Counted from the stretch's first letter, positions 21,440 to 34,900 are shown. The stretch: 64,000 nt of DNA from Welwitschia mirabilis (GCA_051453625.1 JBOZIK010000001.1:79428631-79492630), one strand, 5' to 3'. Translations and numbers: made by a program. The notes: generated by a model from the letters alone, not told the origin.

Positions 21440-22650
21440 TAAATCCATGATGTGCAGCAGGCTCAAGTGTAGACGAATAAGGTGGAGGATGCTTAGGATC
21501 AACAAGGAAATGCTAGATAATAACTGTTATGATGGAATATGTAGTATCATCTCCCTGTACTTAGACTGCCTTTGGGATTTCTTTCATAACTTCATGTTCG
21601 ATGTATAATACACGTTCATGCATCTCTGTTAGCTTCTTCTCAGTGTAGTGTGCTCTTCTCTATTACAGAGATCCTTTTCTAGAACTCTGTGAAGTCTCAG
21701 TTTATGGTCTCTCTAAGTCCCTAAACTATGTCTACTAGAAGATCTTGTATCTGATCAAGTATAATACTAACCATAGGTCTCTAAATCTAAAGTCTCTTTA
21801 CCTATTCTGGAACCTAGATACTCATATCTTATAGATAACAAGCTAATGTCTATAAATGTATGAGATACTACTTACCCATAGGATCAAGAATACCAAGGTA
21901 ATAAAATATAGCTAAGAGGAGGCATAAATATCTTAGAGTTTAGATGTGTCTAGCTTCAACTATAATCTTGGGTCTCCTCTAAACTAATGAAGGTAGGTCT
22001 ATCTTTTTCCCCTGTCTGAATACCTCTAACATCTAAAAGATTTTCTACCATCACAATGCTATCATGAAAAGATGGACTCATGTTATGAATTAGCCCTCTA
22101 TGAAAAATCTGATAGGTAAGTAATTATTTAGGATCAACTCCCTGCCTATCTCAAGTAACATTTGCTGTTATGTCTAAAATTGTGCCATAAGCATGATGCT
22201 TCTTTATACCTCTAGCAGAGTATATATGTGTATACTTAAGGCCATATAACTTAGTAACTATGGTGATGTAGCTTAGAAGTATGGACATAACTATAAATAG
22301 TGACAATGATCATATCAAATTTATGGTTACAAGCATCAAGCCTTTGCTCGATATGCATGGTGTTGTATAAGTTTCTCATCTTAGAGGCATAATAAGTTTC
22401 ATGCATGTCTACAATCTACCTAAACTGAAGATCAGTTAATATTTAGTCAACATACAAGTTAATCCTACTTATAAAATCTCCAAAATGCCTCTCTACAGAA
22501 ATAAAAGCTGTCTATATACATAGGGATTGATCTTGAGGAGATGATGGATGCATAGACTCTGCAGGCTCAATCACTAGTGGTATTAATGGCCTTGTTTTAT
22601 GCTCTAATAGCTGAGGCTCTACCTCTTCCTATCTATCATGTTGTGTGCAT
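21440..22650 (-). pseudogene. Extra ORF remnant in the envelope-like position
   Basis: One minus-strand frame stays protein-like through many stops: 'FISVERHFGDFISRINLYVD' near 22,510-22,450, 'MHETYYASKMRNLYNTMHIE' near 22,410-22,350, then near 21,660-21,560 'YTEKKLTEMHERVLYIEHEV', which looks like an amphipathic coiled coil. The region sits after integrase and before the polypurine tract, where Athila elements carry the env-like ORF. No signal peptide or membrane segment can be shown and I cannot match it to a family, so the label rests on position. Confidence 0.4.
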
Positions 22651-22689
22651 GGCCTATTCAATAAAAACGTAATGTACATCATGCATGAT

Positions 22690-25050
22690 AAAGTACAAAT
22701 CTCTAAAATGTAACTTATGAAATTCTCTAAACAACCTCATAGATTAATTTTTTGGTGTAAAACTCATAGAAATATGTTTTACCCCCCTCAATAAAGTCAG
22801 TACATTTATATTACCTAGCTGTATGAAGAAATAGCATAAAACATAACAGAAAATTGAAAAATTAAAATAGGTGGGCCTCACAAAAGATGAAAAATAGAAG
22901 TATTTAAAAAAAAACTAATTTAGTAAAAGCATAGAGCATATTGCCCTAACCAATTACTTATAACAACCACTAAATTTTGGCTAACAGTGTGAGATAAAAT
23001 GAGGTTTAAAAATTAAAAACTAATTTTACCTCATAAATGAATAAATTTAGATTTTGAAAGAAATACTCAATAAACATAGCATCCATAAGTACCAAATCGA
23101 AGAACTCAAAAAACTAAATAATATTCATGAAAAATATGCTTTCAACAATTGAGAAACAAGAGGGAAAAAAATATTCAANNNNNNNNNNTCAAGGAGAGAG
23201 AAACATACATCATTTTCAAAAATTTGATGAAATCTCATAAAATAGAATGCAAATTATGTAGGTGAAAACTTCAAAGCATCAGTGAACCCTAGCATGACAA
23301 ATTCCTCTTAAAAGAATGAAAGAAAAGAATGTCAGAATGAAGAAAAATGGTGCAAAAAGATTTGGACCATGGTTTTATCATACTATTATTGATTTGCATT
23401 ATCTAAACAACATCCCTAGGATGACTCTCAGAAAATCTTAGACTATCATTTGCCTAATTGTTTGGATGATAAGATGGATGATAAGACTTTAAAAAAGCTC
23501 AGAAAAATGGAACGTTAATTAGAATAGTTACACTTAAATATAAGCATGAAGGTATCAGAAATTATCAAAAAGTCTGAAAGATGGGAAATGGAGGAGACTC
23601 ATGATAAATAAGGATTAAGAATGAGGAAAATGCAAAGTAAGAGAAAGATAAGATGATGAAAATGTGCTAGGTAGGAAAAAGCATGATGAAAGAGAATCAA
23701 AAAATGTGCCTAATTTAAAAAATTATTATAAAAATATATTAAACTCTAAAAAACTTAAAGGGACATCATCTAAATGTAAATTAATGTTATCTAATTAGAA
23801 TACTAAAACAAAGTCAACTTTCATTGATAAATAATACAAGTGAAAATGAAAACAATAAGAAGGAAATTACTAAATGATAAGGTCCTAAAAAGGATTACGA
23901 AAAGGTATGGAAATTACTCTAAAACAATAAACTAAACATCTAAAGAAAATATAATAAAAATAAATAACTACAAAAATGAAGAAGATAGTGTACCTTTCCT
24001 AAATCCTAACCTAGCAAACCCCCTTGGAAGAAATCATAAAGTTACCTAAATGATGCATGATAAGATGTATCAACTCTATAAAGTTCCACTGGATAAGGCA
24101 GTGATTATGGTAATATTAAAGATTAAATTCTCTAATCAATGAATGATAAGATTAAAAGCTACTTAGAAATGAACTCATTTGCTCACACCCAGAACACCCT
24201 CTAATATTTAAAAGTGAAATGATCATGTGAAAATAATAGCATCTAAAAAGCAAGTAATGCCTTTGATGATACCAGGAACACCACCAATCCCATAACCTCA
24301 AAGTTTATTTACTATTTTCCATAATGAGGGGAGTGCAGCTATAGTCAAAGAAGTTAGGACCCATAAAGCATGGTCAATTGACACCCCAGTGAAGTTTCTA
24401 TGGAGACCAACATTGCTAAAGGTCCCTTTTTAAAAAATTTGCCCTAGCGTAGCAGTACATCTTGGTGATCATGTATTTAACACAGATACAATAGATTATG
24501 GTCATTATTTTTTCTTTCTTTTTTCACCTAATTAAATAAATTCTATATGACCACATACTTCTCAAAGATAAAGATAAAGAAGTGAGATAAAAGATAGAAA
24601 AGAACAAACTTAAATAATCAAAAACCTCATACCATTAAAAAAGAACACAAGAATCAAGGAATCTTCCTTTAAAGTGAAGTTTCTAGATGTATAATTATCA
24701 TAAGATTGAGTGAATCCAATCACTTTAAAATTCCTTAGTACAAGTACTAATCATGAAAACATCATAAAGCANNNNNNNNNNATATGATCAAGCGATAGTG
24801 TAACATCCACCAAAGGAATCAACTAAGAGAGAATTCAAAAAATGATAGGGAAAAAGTCCTCCTCATTGAGGGAACCTCTAAAACAAGTGCTTCTATCATA
24901 TTCAAGGTTGCATTATAAGCTTTTTTGTATATTTCCAATCTTTGTCGATTAACTTTCTAAATCTCTCTAGTGTTTAAGTTAGAAATCTTAATTGAGTAAT
25001 TATAATGTACTTTTTATATAAGATGAGGACCTAATAATTTATAGGTTAAC
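22690..25050 (-). other. Spacer between integrase and extra ORF
   Basis: AT-rich sequence with two 10-N runs (23,179-23,188 and 24,772-24,781). Only 24,240-24,470 looks less random in composition ('gaccaacattgctaaaggtc'). No coding domain recognised. Confidence 0.4.
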
Positions 25051-25830
25051 TTGTTATGTAAAAGATGCACTCTAGTATTGTATAAAAGAATAAGTTGACT
25101 AGGTTCAACTTTTTATGAGTTAACTTTTTATCATGTTTGATCTTAGCTTGGGATTTATGAATAACTTGATGATTATGAAATGATTATATTTTTCATCTAA
25201 ATGATTTATTTGGACTAATTTATTTTTAATATTTTCATTCAAGATTGTAAGGTTAAGTTGATAGGTGAATGATAAGAGTTATAACAAACATCAAGGTGAA
25301 AAACAAAGAGAATTACACCAAGTAGTATGGTAAGCTCAAAAAAATCATTGACCTTAGAAGCCTAAGACTTCTTATTAATATAGATAAGTTTTTGAAGCAT
25401 TTTTTTAATTTCTCTATTTACATTTTGAGCTTGATCATTAAAATATGGATGATAAGCACAAGCTACTCTATGTTCAATTCCAATGGATAAAAGTAGTCTC
25501 CTAAAAAGATGGTTTAAAAGTAGGAAAAGCTTCAATCCATTTAGTAACATAATCAACAATTACTAACATGTAATTCTTATTATTATAAGTGGGTTTAATA
25601 GGGCTTGTGAACTCAATTCTCTAATAATCAAAAGGTTTATATTCTAGAATAGATTTAAGGGGCATATCATGAGAATGAATAAGGCTATGATATCATTAAT
25701 AAGCATCACATCTTCTAGAAAATTTAAAAAGAGTTCTAAAAAAACTAGGATAATGCACTAAAATATCCTCCACATACACCACTATGGCAAAGATGGAGGA
25801 TGTTTAATTCTTTCCATTCAAGCATACATT
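25050..25830 (-). pseudogene. Gypsy integrase, broken
   Basis: On the minus strand: end of the HHCC finger 'RCDAYQ' near 25,710, 'HDMPLKSILEYKPFDY' and 'RIEFTSPI' near 25,670-25,600, 'YMLVIVDYVTKWIEAFP' near 25,570-25,525. Then 'IEHRVACAYHPYFNDQAQ' and 'NREIKKMLQKLI' (25,485-25,380), the D-D-E end of the core. The first catalytic Asp (usual IDFMGP) is read as Glu in RIEFTSP. A basic C-terminal tail with 'IKHDKKLTHKKLN' near 25,140-25,100 fits the usual segment before 'VLLFNSRLRLF'. Stops and frameshifts split it. Confidence 0.85.
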
Positions 25831-25899
25831 TTCTCATGATTTGGTCTTTACACCTATGATAAATATGTGGCTCATGCCATTCATAATCACCTATATCCT

Positions 25900-27260
25900 A
25901 GTGAAAATCATTTGTTTGATTATGAATCCAATGTTATGGTGTTTTCATGATAATAAAATAATTAAATATGTTACATACTAAGGAGGAGTATGAATATAAA
26001 AGATGACAAAAAGTTATTCATTTGGAAAAGAATCATTAATTAAATATCATCAAGAGAAGAAGAAAGACATAATAAATGATCTACTACACTATTATTTTTA
26101 CTTGCTTTATTAATGATGGTAAGATTAAATTCTTTCATAAGGGGGATCCATCTAATGAGTCTAGTACTAGAATTTTTTTTAGTCATGAGGTATCAAATAG
26201 ATGCATGGTGTATGTAAACATTCATGTAAAAGCCTGAAAGATAGTATTTAATATTATTAAGGAAAAATATTATGGCTAAGATCTCTTTTTTAGTAGTTAT
26301 ATAATTTGATTAACCTTTAGATAAAGTTTTGCTATAGCAAGATATAACTTTAAAATATTTTTCATATTTTTCTCTAAGAATCTCACCCATGATAATATTA
26401 CTAACGTTACATCTTAATTTGAAATCTTTATTCTAATTGGGTCCCATTACTATAGGTGTAGAAGAGATTTTATCTTTAAGTATTTTAAAAGAAAATTAAA
26501 ATGATTTATTATAATCAAATTTAAATTCTTTTTCAAGAAAGAAGTGAAGGAATTTATAGATTTAAGCTTAATGTTGAATAAAACGATAATAAAAATCATA
26601 ATGATCAAGGAAAGATATAACTTATTTAACATTTGTTAGAGGGTTTAGGTTTTTAGTGATACTTACCTTTTTAAGGTCCATTCTAATTTCCTTACTAGAA
26701 ATATGGTGACCTAAGACAATTCCATTATCAATAAGAAGAAACTCTTCTTCTAACTCAAATATAGACCACTCTTAATGCATCTATTTAAGACATTCTCTAA
26801 TATTTATATGATTTATTTAAAATTTTCACTAAAGACTAACAAATCATCCATAAAAATTTGAATTAAATACTTAAAAGTATTAGAAAATATACCCATCATT
26901 ACACATTAAAAAGTTATAAAAGCATTACAAAGTCCAAAAGACATACGTCTAAAGGCAACTATGTTAAAAGGTGAAGTAAAAGATGTTTTTTATTGATCCT
27001 CACTAGCTATACAAACCTGATTATAATCACTACACCCATCAAGAAAATAATAAAAGGCATGTACTTGAATTCTAAAAAGAATTTGATCCAAAAAAGATAA
27101 AGCATAATGGTCTTTCTTAATTACTTCATTACACTTTTTAAAATCATTAGCATTTTCCACTTTCCACATTTTTTAGGCACTGTAGTTAAAGGCCTAATCC
27201 ACTTACTATTAGATATGACATAAATAATTCTAGAATCCATTAGTTTAATGATTTTATCTT
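25900..27260 (-). pseudogene. Gypsy reverse transcriptase and RNase H, broken
   Basis: The minus strand opens with 'VPKKCGKWKM' near 27,180 (compare VPKKGG), then 'LSFLDQILFRI' and 'FYYFLDGCSDYNQVCIASED' near 27,080-27,000, 'VAFRRMSFGLCNAFITF' near 26,965-26,910, and the catalytic 'FMDDLLVFSENF' with MDD encoded at 26,843-26,851. These match Athila/Tat RT. RNase H is expected at 26,550-25,900, where only faint traces remain. Stops and small shifts inactivate it. Confidence 0.85.
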
Positions 27261-27683
27261 TAACAACTTATTTAGGGGCTAAATTTAGTCTTCTATGGGG
27301 TTATCTAACTGGTTTTGAATTATCTTTAAAGTAGGTTTTACGTTGAACAATGAAATTAGGAATGGCTATTAAATCTTTATGAATCCAAGAAAATGCATTA
27401 ATCTTAAAAGTCAAAACTAAGATTAAATCCAATTATTATTGAGGAAAAATATTTTCATTTATTATTAAAGGTTTATTCTATTTATTAAATAAAAAGATAT
27501 ATTTTAAACCACTTGGTAAAGGTTTCATTTCTAAGTTAAAATTTTCAGTTTTTATGATTGTTTTTTCAAAGTCAACTATCATTTCTGATCATCATATAAA
27601 TAATAGAGATGGACGAACTCACTTAAAATATGGAATATCAATTATTTTTAGATGTTATACTTCTTCTAGATTATAGATTCTGT

Positions 27684-28580
27684 TTATTCATTCTCTTGAT
27701 TAAAATAGTCAGTTATTAAGTGTTCATAGTTGAGTTCATCATGGTTGAAAGCTTTTAAATTTTCTACTTCAATTGGATCATCATACAAGATAGCATTATG
27801 AAGCATTAACCATCTCTCTTCAAGTGGACGATGTTGTAAANNNNNNNNNNNNNNNNNNNNNNNNNNNNNNNNNNNNNNNNNNNNNNNNNNNNNNNNNNNN
27901 NNNNNNNNNNNNNNNNNNNNNNNNNNNNNNNNNNNNNNNNNNNNNNNNNNNNNNNNNNNNNNNNNNNNNNNNNNNNNNNNNNNNNNNNNNNNNNNNNNNN
28001 NNNNNNNNNNNAGTGGATAATCTCCATTATGATCAACTTCTATAACAACCACATCTATTAAATAAGAAGCTTTTTCTATTTAAATCACTTACTAAGTCTT
28101 TTATCACTCCTAAAGGTTTCTTCATTGATGTGTCAGCTAATTCTAAGATAATATGTGTAAGCTTAATTCTACTTTCCAAACCAAGTCTTTAATAAATGTG
28201 AAGAGGCATGATATTAACACACACTTATATTTTAATTAAGATTTTTTAATTCTTTTATTTTCTTCAAAGTAATGCTAATCATTGTTGCTCCAAGATCGTT
28301 AAGTTTTGGACATTTTTGGAAATATAGGTTGGTTATAGATTGAGATAGGAATACTTTAATATTTATGGTTCATTTTTGTTTCCTCCTAGTTAGTTTTTCC
28401 ACAACTTCGAATATTTAGGATTTTCTTGCAAGATTTTCTAAAAAGATAAATTTATTCTTATATCTTGCATTAAGGCTTTTAAATGATCATCAAAAGTAGG
28501 ATTTGAATTTAATCTATCAAGTAAAGGAGTAGCAAGTTTTTTACCTATATATTATGAATATTTTTTATTTGTAATCTTAT
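27684..28580 (-). pseudogene. Athila-type protease region, split by a gap
   Basis: From high to low coordinates: 'NSNPTFDDHLKALMQDIRIN' near 28,470-28,420, matching the FLxxFKKLxINIPFAE-type lead, then 'VNIMPLHIY.RLGLESR' near 28,210-28,165 and 'ILELADTSMKKPLGVIKD' near 28,150-28,095. In Athila/Tat elements this is the aspartic protease, usually DLGASINLMP; here the DLGA part is lost and VCVNIMP stands in its place. 'VIEVDHNGDYP' (28,040-28,012) is followed by a 171-N gap (27,841-28,011), after which a 52-codon open end follows. Confidence 0.75.
27841..28011. other. Assembly gap (171 N)
   Basis: Lies at the end of the protease domain of the Athila-like element. Open frames crossing it on both strands are artefacts of the N run. 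Confidence 0.95.
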
Positions 28581-28599
28581 CATTTAAAGAAGAAATTTT

Positions 28600-30230
28600 T
28601 TTTATGAATTTCTAAGAATTATACATCCTCTTCTTCTTCTTCTTCATCATCATCTTTCTAATCCTTTTTAAAAGTTAAATCCTGATAGGTAGAAGGCATT
28701 GTATCATTTTCACTTCTTGTTATAGATTTGTAATCTTTTCTTACTTCATTAGGATTTGTCAAAGGTTATGTTACAAGTGATCCTTGTGCTCCTTGATTTG
28801 CTAGCATAGTTTGTTGAAGAACATTCACTAGATTTTCAATGTTTGATTTGTTATTTTCTTAAGATTTTCTTAGCTCATATATTTAATTTCTAGGTGGATC
28901 ATTTTGATTTTTATTGAGGGTTTAATATACTTGCATGAAAATTTAAGTTACTTGGTTGGAAGTAAGAATTATTCTATCGAAAATTAGCATTCTCAAATCT
29001 ATTTTTAAATTGTTGAAAATTTGGATGACTTGTTTGAAAGTTTTAGAATTTTTAATTAAAGGTTTAAAAGTTTGGTTTCCCATTTATTCTAGGTTGAAAT
29101 TGATTTTGATTTTAATTTTTGAAGTTTGAAGACTTTTGATTAAATGCACATACATTTTTAGAAATTTTCTCTTTATAAATTGGTAGTAAAGGATATTCTT
29201 TTGTTATATGATAGTTGTCTTCATATAAAACTCAAGTTGGAATCACATTCTTTTTAGTTGCTACTTTTACATCTAGAATTATTTGAGTATATTTTTTTAA
29301 AGTTGTTGTGATATCCTTGATTAGATTTGTTGGTTCCTTTTGTACTTCCTCTTTTTCTTATTTTACTTCTTTAAGATCTTTTATGATTTGGCCTATAGCA
29401 TAATTTTTTTTAGATGTTGGTTTAGGCCAAGTATGACTTACTTACACTAAATATTCCAATAACTTTTATGCATTTTCTAATGTAAGTTTATTAAGTTGCC
29501 ACTACATGAAAAATCTATAAGTTGTTTAGTTTGGATATTTAATCCACTATAGAAATAATCTATTAGTTCTTATTAAGTAAATGCATTAATAGGATTAGAA
29601 TGTATTAATATAAAAAATTACTTATAAGCTATAGAATAATCCTCATTAGGTTATCACTAAAAGTATTACTTCTTTTTTTTCTCTCATTATAGTTTCATTC
29701 ATGAATCTTTTAATAAAGCCTTTTTGAACTTGATTCCATGTTTTTAAATTTTATGTGAAATAGTTTTTAACCATAATTTCACTTTTCCTTTTAGTATCAT
29801 GGGAAAGATAACCATAGAAGTATGATAACTAATATGTTTTTTACCATTTCCTAAAGAAAGACTAATTGTTCTATGTCAACTATATGTTGGAGTGGATCTT
29901 CATCATTTTCTCTAGTGAAAATAGGATAACTTAACATCATCACCATGAGATAAGTCAAAAGGATTTTGGATTTTATAATTTTTATTTGTAATCAATTCTT
30001 TAAGTATGACATTTAAATTTGTATTTACGAGGGTAGTATAGATTCCTATCATAATAGGGGTATTTGTAGAAGACACCTGTTCCTATTTTTGGATTGAATT
30101 CAACATTGAAATAAAACTTTTTGTTTCTAATTCTTCTTTTGTAAAATTTTATTTTTAAAAAGTAGATTCTAAACTAATAATTGTAGAAAAATTTTCTTAC
30201 TCAATTCTTGGAATTTCTTATGTACTTGGG
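28600..30230 (-). pseudogene. Athila-type gag, broken
   Basis: The minus strand shows 'FTRENDEDPLQHIVDIEQLV' near 29,920-29,860 (compare NEDPxxHLxxF of the Retrotrans_gag domain), 'QLNKLTLENA.KLLEYLV' near 29,510-29,455 (compare TPEEAYxLLEEMA), and the C-terminal 'LTNPNEVRKDYKSITRSEN' near 28,775-28,720, which matches the NPREQ...AITLRSG signature of Athila/Tat gag. An acidic run 'DDDEEEEEDV' follows near 28,655-28,620. Numerous stops. It would form the particle shell. Confidence 0.8.
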
Positions 30231-30785
30231 TGTGCATATTTGGGTTTGTTCATAATCAATTAAAATCTAATGTTTTATTTGATTAGAAACTACTCTATTT
30301 AATACTTTATCTTTTTATTAAAATTTATTATGTTCTTGCATGCTTAGTTTTGTATCTACAAGCATCATTTTAGTGATTGTCCAGATAATATACCTCAACA
30401 ACAACACATACAAAAAAACCAAAAATTAAAAAAACAAAAAAATAGAGTTGCAGAAAATAAATAGAAACAAAACTAAAAGTCATCCACCTGAGTCATTTAA
30501 ATAATAGAGAGGATGATAGAAAAAATGATAGTCCTTATAAAAAAGAAAAACCCTAGTTTTATAGGCTATCATCTACTATGCATCGTCTAAATGACAAGGG
30601 ACATGAACATGTGTTATTCTTGAAATAAAGATTAAAAAATTCAGAAGACAAAACCTATGGTTTTATTATAAAAATATAGCACTAGTAATACTATAGACAA
30701 ATACCTAAACCAACATCCAAACTACTTATCTGAGAAATAATAATCTTGAAACTCCTAGTAGCCTTCTTCAGGGACAATATGAAGA

Positions 30786-31945
30786 TCTTATAGTGCATAG
30801 TTATGTAATCATTTACATCATTATGAAATCTTACCAATCACAAATATATATTATAAAACACAACACACTAATATAGATGAGAGTGGACTTAAACTAATTT
30901 TAAACAAAATATTTTTGTATTTTCTTTTTAAGTAGAACACTAATGTAAGAATAATGCAAAAGAAACACATTATGCAAATGAAATGCAAGAACTATTTTAA
31001 ATGCAATATTTGTTCGATTACCAAATCAACATATCATAGAGATTAATTATCTATAATCTAGATCAATTAAGAAGAACTGTTACAAAACCATAACCAACTT
31101 AAGTTATCAGGCACATTGAATAGAAATATGAAATACATGCAATGTTAAGCTATAAAATGGAAAATGCAATGCAATGTAATTAGTCTAATAGTTTCAGCTG
31201 TAATAAAGATTGTCATCATGATCTATAACATAAACGAAGCTTGTTATGAAATCATAAGAAACATAAACCATAAGTAAGATGCACATAACAAAAGATATGA
31301 AAAGGAAAATAGAGTTTTGATTAAAAGTAAATTAATATTCATGTTATAAAGTAGTAGCACCTCAATGGAGGATGCACAACCCAACATCAAGGAAGATGTT
31401 TATCTATAATAATAATGGATGAATCTCCTACCCTTTAATCTCATATCATAAGAATTTCTAGTGCTAAAGAAGATGAAGTTAAAGTTAAGTGTAGAGGAGG
31501 TATTTATTACAAACAAGACTCTGAAAATAGTAAACTATAACAAACATAGCAAAATCCTAATGGATGTGCAAGAGGGTACATGATGTATCACAGATGTTTG
31601 ATGAAGTTTGTTAAACAATTATTTTTAGGTGTTATCCTTATAGTCATCTGGATGATACAGGAGATGATGTCATATTAACTGAGATCCACAACAACTTCTA
31701 GTTTGATCTAGTTAGCATCATAGTTAGCATACTTGCTTCTATCATCTAGATGGTTATTTAGATAGAAAGTATTACAAAGTGCATGAAATGCTATCAAATG
31801 TAATAAAGATTGTATGTTTTTGTTATAAGTACATTAGCTCTTCATTATTGATGAAATTCCACATAAACCTGTATAATGTCCTATCAAACTACTATAAAAC
31901 TACTTAAAATACCCTATCAAATACATACAATTTAGCATCGTAATA
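30786..31945 (-). repeat. Athila-like 5' LTR
   Basis: Gap-free alignment at the left edge (19,631 with 30,791: 'tggtgtatatttttgtaatc' against 'tagtgcatagttatgtaatc') and throughout. The 5' start reads TATTACG where the 3' LTR keeps TGTTGTG, all transitions. No primer site could be recognised in the adjoining 30,740-30,785; it may have mutated beyond recognition. Confidence 0.85.
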
Positions 31946-31950
31946 CCTAT
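31946..31950. repeat. Target-site duplication CCTAT (right)
   Basis: Partner of 19,621-19,625. Confidence 0.8.
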
Positions 31951-34900
31951 GTATTATGTTTTCATAATATAGTGATAATAGGTAAACAACGTAAGTGTGA
32001 TTAATATTTCTAATTTAAAATAACATATTGGCTAGTGGACCATTAAAACTTAGAATATAGTATAACATATGATATCAAATATTGATGATGTAAAATTTAT
32101 ACTTAATTAATACATGATGATAACCTTCATCATTTTAGTACATGAGATGATCTATCATTTTAGTTGAGTGTATCCTATATTAATACTAATTTTACATAGC
32201 TTAATTTCACAACTAAACTATTAATTTTTCTATTTTTATGTCCTTAATGAATAATGTTAGATTATTTTAGTTTTGTTTTTGCTTAAATAGGATTTATTTA
32301 AATTAGTTAAAATATTTTCTAATATGATTCTTATATTATCCCTAAGCATATTAACATTGTCTAGCTACAGGATTTATTTACTTTCATTTTGGTTTCATAT
32401 TAATTTAACCTTAAATACTCTTAATATATAACCTTGTTATTTACTCATAAATTCTAAAGTTCTATTTTGGTATAACTAAGTCTTATATTCTTAGCCTTAT
32501 AGTTGATATCAATATATGATTGGATTTGAATTTAATCTTTTATTGTAATTCGCTTAAACTTATTATTTAAACTTTCTACTTAAATATCAATACGTTCAAG
32601 TTGAACTTGTGTAAGTTTTTATGTAATACATTTTTCTAATAATTGTTTATTTACATATCTTATAGTCTTCATAAATACTAAGGGATGAATATCAAAGATA
32701 AAACTATTTATTTTTATTTACAAGACAAATATGTATTCATTGTAGTAAATGCAAACTTAAATAAAAACTAGGTGATGAGTCAGTATCATTCTTCCAATGG
32801 AATAAATTGAGGTAGAACTAGATAGAGGTAATACAATTTCTCTGAACCTACAATAAATTAAAAGAGTATACAAAAATATAATATTAAGATGATTTTAAAC
32901 TTGGTTAGGAAAGTAGGAAGATGAACTAACTCTAAAGTTCAAGCTTGAATTATTTAACTTGAAAAGCTTTTACTTCAACAACATCCTATAATTTCTTAAA
33001 ATAATCATAAGATTATTAAGTCATTCTAAGGCTTAGGTCATGATGACATAATTTAATTTACCACATGAGTATTAGTGAATTACTCAATTCCTCTAATTCT
33101 TTATAGCCCTTTAACTATTGTGCATAAGATTCATCAAATGATAACAACTACAAATCTCAGAAGTGATCTTGAAAAAATCACTTAGCAAATAAAAGAACTT
33201 AGCAATGTAGTTTTACTTAAACATTCAAATTATAATGTTACTTGTACTAAAAATAAAAAATGAATAACTACCATTTATGAAAAACTAAAAATTACATTAC
33301 ATTAAAGAACAAAAGAAAAGTAGGTATATAATCTAAAGATAGGTTGCTACTAAAGGGGGGGCTCAGAATGCCATCTTGACTTGATGGTATAAGAGCTTCA
33401 TCTCTTTTCCACTAGCCAAAGCTATTTATAAATGAAGGAATAATGTTTTCTTATAGGTCAATATGAGGTAGAGGTCGTTGAGATTCTTTGGCTTGTACTG
33501 GTAGATAAGTAGTTTTTAATCTTAAAGACTTAGGTAGGATGAATAAGACTCCATCTTATAGCATTAGATAGAATCTTTGTCTTATAATTTTTCATATAGT
33601 GTGAGATGGAGTCTTCATTCCATAGTATTTGATGGAGGTTGTTATGTAGAATTAGGTGGAATCTTCATCTTGTAGCATTTGGTGAAGGTTATCATGATGA
33701 GTATAATACATGATCTTCGGAGCCAGATTCCTCTGCCAACTAGTGCTATTGACACATGTCTCTAGTCCCACCTTTACATACCATTAGTACATGTATTTAA
33801 ATTCTAATAATTCATGTTACTACCTCATGTCTCCATTACCATTGTTATTTTATTTGGAATTATGTGCATCTTTCATCATGTATTTCAAAATCTAACTAAT
33901 GATCTATAATTATTATAGAGAAAATCATAAAATTAAGTTTTATTTTAAAAATAATGAAAGATATATTTTATAATTAAAATATTTGCCTCGGTCTAAAACA
34001 CTTAATATAAATGTCATTTTTCACATGTTAATAACTTTCTAATTATGAGTTTCACTAGTAGTTTTTAATTAATGAGGGAATCCTCATTAGCTTACTCAAT
34101 CATGATGATTATTAGATTAAAAATTCACAATTATAACAATTTATTTTATATGTAAATAAATAAAAAATATAAATATTAAATTTACATTTAATCATGTCCT
34201 ATAAGCTTTCATTGTTAAGTAATAAAAATACATCATATGGAAATTTTACATCTTCACTATTCTTTTAGATAGTTAATGCTAAAGAATTTATGTCTTCACT
34301 ATTCTTTTGGATAGTTAATGATACTAAATATATTGTAATATAACACGTCAACCATTTTGATGTCATAAAAATATTCAAACTAGAATTAATTAGTAATACA
34401 TAAAGCACCTATCATTAATAAGAGGTGGTTCTTGTAGTCACTTTTGGAGAAAAACTATTGCATTTCCTAATTGTCTATTGATGAAAAATCACATTATAAT
34501 TATATTAAATAAGTTTATTCATGATTATAATAGGACTTGAATGAAAGGTTGGAGTAATCAAACTAATCAAGTAAAATTTGGAGATGACTAAAGTTAGTCA
34601 TAATGTTAAAATGTTGGGTTATTAAAAAGCATGTAACTAACAATTTCTAGAATTTTTATAACTAGTTCATTTATAGCAAAAATTAGGAAAGCTATGTTTA
34701 ACTTAAAATATTAAGAGTTAATGACTTAATAATCTATTTAAATCAAACTAATATGGTAATTAATCAATTGGGTCTAGATAAGGGATTGACTAATCATCTC
34801 TCAGAAGGTTAAAAAAAAGACTTCAAGAGAATATTGAAAGAATAATATAGCCATTTTGCAAGCTACTAGAAGCCTACATGATCATTTTCCTTTACTTAAT

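Larger units (their letters stand above)
19626..31945 (-). mobile_element. Athila-like Ty3/gypsy retrotransposon, 12.3 kb
   Basis: Minus-strand element bounded by direct LTRs of 1,267 and 1,160 bp and a perfect CCTAT duplication on both sides. LTR ends are short inverted repeats (TGTTGTG...CACAACA, with transitions in some copies). Read from 31,945 down: 5' LTR, leader, gag (~30,200-28,600), protease (~28,580-27,680), RT (~27,200-26,600), RNase H, integrase (~25,800-25,050), then ~4.1 kb without pol, polypurine tract and 3' LTR. RT before integrase defines gypsy. The gag C-terminal motif, the protease surroundings and the 'FLDG.S.YNQ...EDQ' RT block are those of Athila/Tat elements, which also carry a third, envelope-like region downstream of pol. 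All coding parts are broken. Confidence 0.9.

Noticed and set aside
30740-30785. Primer binding site for the 12.3 kb Athila-like element
   Set aside because: The minus strand reads TCTTCATATTGTCCCTGAAG, which I could not align to an Asp-, Met- or Arg-tRNA site with confidence.
33340-33370. Polypurine tract and LTR start at 'ctaaaggggggg'
   Set aside because: No partner repeat, no primer site and no coding sequence of an element nearby.
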